NCBI RefSeq assembly: GCF_015207705.1
Contig: NZ_JADEWI010000047.1
Span: 1 to 57,909, forward strand
DNA from: Nostoc sp. LEGE 06077
GTDB taxonomy: Bacteria > Cyanobacteriota > Cyanobacteriia > Cyanobacteriales > Nostocaceae
Length of the DNA: 57,909 nucleotides
Direction of reading: 5' to 3'
A program made the translations under genes and the position numbers. The notes below the pieces were generated by a model. That model was not told the DNA's origin. It saw only the letters and a program-made list of their open reading frames with translations, and did no database searches. Of this stretch, positions 54,442 through 57,909 are shown in pieces. Each line of letters starts with the position of its first letter. Position 1 is the first letter of the stretch.

Positions 54442-55368
54442 TCAGCGTGGTTGGTAATTTAAATTTTGTACTTGTTGCAACAATTTTTCGGTATTTTGTA
54501 CCCACTGAACATTATTTTGGGCATGATATAAATCTCTGGCATATTGTAAGACTTGTGCAGCTTCGGCGTATTTTTTTTGCTGCATAAAAACCAACCCTGC
54601 ACCATAATAGGCGTTGGGATAATTCGAGTTAGCTTCGGCAGATTTTCTAAAAGCTGCTAAGGCTTCTTGGAATTTGTTTTGGCTAAACCAAATTGTCCCC
54701 AAATTATAATGAGCTTCTGTATATTTAGGATTAATTTTAATAGCTTGGCGAAAGGCATTTTTTGCTTGATCAAGCTTACTTTGTTGTAGATAACATATAC
54801 CCAAATGATAGTAAGGTTCAGGTGCATTCTTGCTATATTCTGCGGCTTTTTTAAAGGAGGCGATCGCTCTTTCCCAATTTTGTTGCTGTTGCTGTACTAA
54901 GCCCAAGTTATAGTGGGCAAAGCCAAGTTTGGGATCTAATTCTATCGCCCGTTGTAAATAATCATTCGCCTGTTGGACATTATTACCTTCTAATAAGGCT
55001 CCCCCTAAATTGGCGAAAGCTGGCGCAAATTGGGGATCGGCTTGGGTGGCTCGATAAAATGAGTCGGCAGCTGGCTTTAATTGCCCTATTTGTCTGTAAG
55101 CTAATCCTAAATTATAGTGTGCTGGTGCTAGTTTTGGGTCTATCTGAATCGCTTTTTGAAAAGAGGCGATCGCATCTTGAACTCTTCCCGCTTGAATTGA
55201 CTGTAATCCTTGATTTAACCAGTCTACAGCGGCTTGATTAATTGATTGTGTTAGCAGCCAAGCAGGTTCAGCACTAAAACCTTTGGGAGTGAGTAACAAA
55301 ATACTCCCACCCAATAAACTGAGATTTATTAACCCAATTATGGGATATTTAAAGAATGATAATGGCAT
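54442..55368 (-). CDS. Exported TPR-repeat protein
   Basis: The 308-aa product begins with a signal-peptide-like segment (KYPIIGLINLSLLGGSILLL, then GFSAEP, cleavage likely after FSA, about residue 32). Seven tetratricopeptide repeats fill the rest, e.g. GLQSIQAGRVQDAIASFQKA, AHYNLGLAYRQIGQLKPAA, AFANLGGALLEGNNVQQA, AHYNLGTIWFSQNKFQEA and AYYGAGLVFMQQKKYAEAA. It is likely periplasmic or lumenal and acts as an assembly scaffold; the client is unknown. The divergent EF-G-like gene starts 270 bases away. Confidence 0.86.
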   Translation of the reverse strand: MPLSFFKYPIIGLINLSLLGGSILLLTPKGFSAEPAWLLTQSINQAAVDWLNQGLQSIQAGRVQDAIASFQKAIQIDPKLAPAHYNLGLAYRQIGQLKPAADSFYRATQADPQFAPAFANLGGALLEGNNVQQANDYLQRAIELDPKLGFAHYNLGLVQQQQQNWERAIASFKKAAEYSKNAPEPYYHLGICYLQQSKLDQAKNAFRQAIKINPKYTEAHYNLGTIWFSQNKFQEALAAFRKSAEANSNYPNAYYGAGLVFMQQKKYAEAAQVLQYARDLYHAQNNVQWVQNTEKLLQQVQNLNYQPR

Positions 55369-55634
55369 TTTTACGGCAAATTTTAAGTTAGATTAAGCTA
55401 ATAATTGGATAATGCTGAAAGTTTTAACAAATATTTTAAATTGTCCATTAAAGTTCTGATAGCTTAATATTTCTTAAGCCAAATCTTACGACTAACTACA
55501 ATTTTTTTACCATCTGATTAAAGAGAGGATAATTACAAGTTAAAGCAGGGATCATTCTCTGTTGAGAGAAGATTATTTATCCCTGAAAAATACAGGTAGT
55601 GCAGGTAAGGATAACTTACCGCAAGGGAGGTTGT

Positions 55635-57680
55635 ATGAACGAAAAAGTAACATCGGGTTCGCGGAATGTTGCAATTGTCGGCCCTTATTTAAGTGGAAAA
55701 ACTACCTTACTTGAAAGTTTATTGTTTGTTACTGGCGCAATTTCTCGCAAAGGCAGCGTTAAGGATGGTAACACAATCGGAGATAGTGCAGCAGAATCGC
55801 GCGATCGCCAAATGACTGTAGAAGTTAGCGCCGCCAGCACCGACTATAACGGGATTCGTTTTACCTTTATTGACTGTCCCGGAAGCGTCGAATTTGCCCA
55901 AGAAACATACAATGCTTTAATGGGAGTTGATGCGGCAATTGTAGTTTGCGAACCCATAAGAGAACGCGTCCATACCCTTGCTCCTCTATTTAAATTCTTA
56001 GACGATTGGGAAATTCCCCATCTTGTCTTTGTGAACAAAATGGATCGGGCAAATATCCATGTTTTAGAAACATTACACGCCTTAAAAGCTGTTTCTAGTC
56101 GTCCTTTAGTCGCGCACCAATACCCCATTATGCAAGGGGAAGAGTTAACCGGTTTTATTGATATGGTGAGCGAACAAGCTTATCAATATCATTCCGGCGC
56201 ACCAGCTGATCAAATACCTTTCCCCGAACATTTAAAAGCAGAAGAATATACTGCAAGAGCCGAAATGCTCGAAGCTTTAGCAAATTTTGATGACCACTTA
56301 CTCGAAGAATTATTAGAAGATATTGAACCACCCCAAGAAGAAATCCTCAAAGATTTAAAAATGGAATTAGGGGCGGATTTAGTAGTACCCGTCTTCTTTG
56401 GGGTTGCAGAACAAGATTATGGCGTAAGACCGTTATTAGATGCACTGTTAAGGGAAGCACCAGAACCAGAAACCACAGCCGAACGGCGTTTAAAAAACAT
56501 CACCAGCAAAGCACCTTTAGCACAGGTATTAAAAACTTACTACACCCCCCAAGGCGGTAAACTTTCTCTGGTGCGAGTTTGGCAAGGTAAATTAACAGAT
56601 GGGATTGTTCTCAACGGTGTGCGTGCGGGTGGACTTTATCGCCTGATGGGACAACAACAGCAATCTGTAAATGAAGCTGTGGCTGGAGAAATTGTCGCCC
56701 TCAGCCGGATGGAAAACATCAAAACAGGGGATACACTCTCTACACAGCCAGTTAAGGAATTCTCGCAAGCCGAAAAGTTGGAACCCGTATATGCTTTGGC
56801 AATTACTCCCGAAAAGCGCAATGATGAAGTGAAACTCAGCAGTGCGATCGCTAAACTATTAGAAGAAGACCCCTCTTTGGCTTGGGAACAACATGGTGAC
56901 ACCCACGAAGTTATCCTCTGGGGACAAGGTGAGATTCATTTGCAAGTCGCCTTAGACAGACTGCGCCGCAAATATAACTTACCGATGACTACTCATCTAC
57001 CGCAAGTACCTTATAAAGAAACAATTCGTAAACCTGTGACTTCAGTACATGGGCGTTACAAACACCAAAGCGGTGGACATGGACAGTTTGGTGATGTTTT
57101 CCTCGATATCAAACCTCTACCACGGGGTGAAGGCTTCAACTTTAAAGAAACCATTGTCGGTGGTGTAGTTCCCAGACAGTACATTCCTGGGGTAGAAATA
57201 GGCGTGCGGGAATTTTTGGCACATGGGCCTTTAGGCTTCCCCATCGTCGATGTCGCGGTGACACTCACTAACGGTTCTTATCACAACGTTGATAGTTCCG
57301 AACAAGCCTTTAAACAAGCAGCGCGTTTAGCAATGCAAACTGGTATTCCCCAAGCGCAACCCACCTTACTAGAACCAATTTTGCGCGTGCTAGTCACAAC
57401 CCCCAGTGAATTTACCGCGAAAGTACTGCAACTGTTGAGTGGGAGACGGGGACAAATTCTCGGTTATGAAGGTAGACAAGATTGGCAAGGCTGGGATAAT
57501 ATTTCTGCATATTTGCCCCAAGCAGAGATGCAAAACTTTATTGTTGAGTTGCGATCGCTCACTTTAGGCGTTGGTTCCTTCCACTGGAATTATGACCATC
57601 TCCAAGAAGTACCAGAAAAACTTGCCGAACGCATTTTGACTAACAGTAATGGCAATGGTAATAACGGCAATGGCAAGTAA
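55635..57680 (+). CDS. EF-G-like GTPase paralogue
   Basis: From the ATG at 55635, preceded by GGGAGG, the product is 681 aa; the frame opens 12 codons earlier. It has G1 (GPYLSGKT, 16-23), switch I region RQMTVE, G3 (DCPGS, 80-84) and G4 (NKMD, 134-137). EF-G domains II-V follow, with GGHGQFGDVFLDIKPL in domain IV (named in part) and an Asn/Gly-rich tail. In classical EF-G, G3 is DTPGH with a catalytic His; here Ser84 replaces it. That is a trait of the EF-G-like paralogues of cyanobacteria and some other bacteria, whose role is not translocation in the usual sense. It appears monocistronic. Confidence 0.9.
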   Translation: MNEKVTSGSRNVAIVGPYLSGKTTLLESLLFVTGAISRKGSVKDGNTIGDSAAESRDRQMTVEVSAASTDYNGIRFTFIDCPGSVEFAQETYNALMGVDAAIVVCEPIRERVHTLAPLFKFLDDWEIPHLVFVNKMDRANIHVLETLHALKAVSSRPLVAHQYPIMQGEELTGFIDMVSEQAYQYHSGAPADQIPFPEHLKAEEYTARAEMLEALANFDDHLLEELLEDIEPPQEEILKDLKMELGADLVVPVFFGVAEQDYGVRPLLDALLREAPEPETTAERRLKNITSKAPLAQVLKTYYTPQGGKLSLVRVWQGKLTDGIVLNGVRAGGLYRLMGQQQQSVNEAVAGEIVALSRMENIKTGDTLSTQPVKEFSQAEKLEPVYALAITPEKRNDEVKLSSAIAKLLEEDPSLAWEQHGDTHEVILWGQGEIHLQVALDRLRRKYNLPMTTHLPQVPYKETIRKPVTSVHGRYKHQSGGHGQFGDVFLDIKPLPRGEGFNFKETIVGGVVPRQYIPGVEIGVREFLAHGPLGFPIVDVAVTLTNGSYHNVDSSEQAFKQAARLAMQTGIPQAQPTLLEPILRVLVTTPSEFTAKVLQLLSGRRGQILGYEGRQDWQGWDNISAYLPQAEMQNFIVELRSLTLGVGSFHWNYDHLQEVPEKLAERILTNSNGNGNNGNGK

Positions 57681-57861
57681 TATTCAGTGAAAAAATGTCT
57701 TCTCTATTCAGGATTTAGGAGTGGTAATATTTATCACTCCTATTTCTTGTTTCACATAATAATCATTTCTCATCACTAATATTAAGTAGAACGAGGCGAA
57801 AAAACCAAACTATGTAAAGATAAGTAAATACGTACAATGCGTCTACAAAGGTAACAGCAAT

Positions 57862-57909
57862 ATGGGTAGCCGTTTAAGGGTATTTCTGACTAGAGAGCAA
57901 GATAAAACT
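57862..57909 (+). CDS. Start of a probable transposase, cut by the window end
   Basis: An ATG opens a frame to the end of the window: MGSRLRVFLTREQDKT, 16 codons. Many Nostoc IS630-type transposases and their split first ORFs begin this way, with a helix-turn-helix after RVFLT. The gene is incomplete, so the call rests on this short match by memory. The preceding AT-rich 150 bases may include the left end of the insertion sequence. Confidence 0.45.
   Translation, partial: MGSRLRVFLTREQDKT

Overview
The window comes from a filamentous, heterocyst-forming type of cyanobacterium (Nostoc/Anabaena group). Four things point there: a complete pecBACEF-cpcBACDEFG1-4 phycobilisome rod cluster in the order known from Anabaena sp. 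PCC 7120; very frequent GCGATCGC (HIP1) octamers; heptamer-type short tandem repeats (AGTCAAT, GTCAAAA) between genes; and typical cyanobacterial genes such as nblA, sucrose synthase, a PATAN/CheY pair and a valyl-tRNA synthetase carrying a CAAD membrane domain. The assignment is made from memory of gene families; no database search was run.

Layout. 1-2.3 kb: a repeat element, a hypothetical gene and a lipoprotein gene (minus strand), then a small coiled-coil protein. 2.3-4.8 kb: an ABC1/UbiB-type kinase followed by a PP2C phosphatase. 5.4-7.6 kb: nblA (phycobilisome degradation adaptor) and a Ser/Thr kinase. 7.9-12.7 kb: minus-strand metabolic genes (anmK, GH57 glycosidase). 13.5-18 kb: Ca2+/H+ antiporter (CAX), a peptidoglycan-binding protein and sucrose synthase susA. 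18.7-19.2 kb: an unannotated-looking 38-codon membrane microprotein gene with its own terminator, and tRNA-His. 19.3-21.6 kb: a DUF4359-type protein, a CbiX/SirB chelatase and cobA in a translationally coupled pair, then an open frame with no normal start codon. 22.7-25.4 kb: an unknown 317-aa protein, and a PATAN-REC/CheY-like pair in which both receivers have Asn instead of the phospho-Asp. 26.5-27.7 kb: a probable Uma2 gene remnant and an RluA/RluD-type pseudouridine synthase.

28.5-40.5 kb is the phycobilisome rod cluster. pecB/pecA encode phycoerythrocyanin, pecC its rod linker, and pecE/pecF the lyase-isomerase that puts phycoviolobilin on PecA. cpcB/cpcA encode phycocyanin, cpcC/cpcD the rod linker and cap, cpcE/cpcF the lyase for CpcA, and four tandem cpcG genes the rod-core linkers. 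CpcG3 ends in a hydrophobic helix and is the CpcL-type, membrane-anchored linker. Large hairpins lie behind pecA, pecC, pecE, cpcA and cpcG4 and probably set the expression ratio of the segments. A gene at 41.0 kb resembles the N-terminal carotenoid-binding domain of the orange carotenoid protein. Together with nblA, the window therefore holds genes for building, anchoring, perhaps quenching, and dismantling the antenna.

41.6-57.9 kb: alpha-carbonic anhydrase, a carotenoid desaturase-like flavoprotein, TPR proteins, valS-CAAD, a GxxExxY nuclease-like gene enclosed by 38-bp inverted repeats, an AmpG-like transporter plus GlcNAc-kinase-like pair (peptidoglycan recycling, as for anmK), an Rpn/DUF2887-type protein, a PsiE-family protein, an EF-G paralogue, and the first 16 codons of a probable transposase at the right edge.
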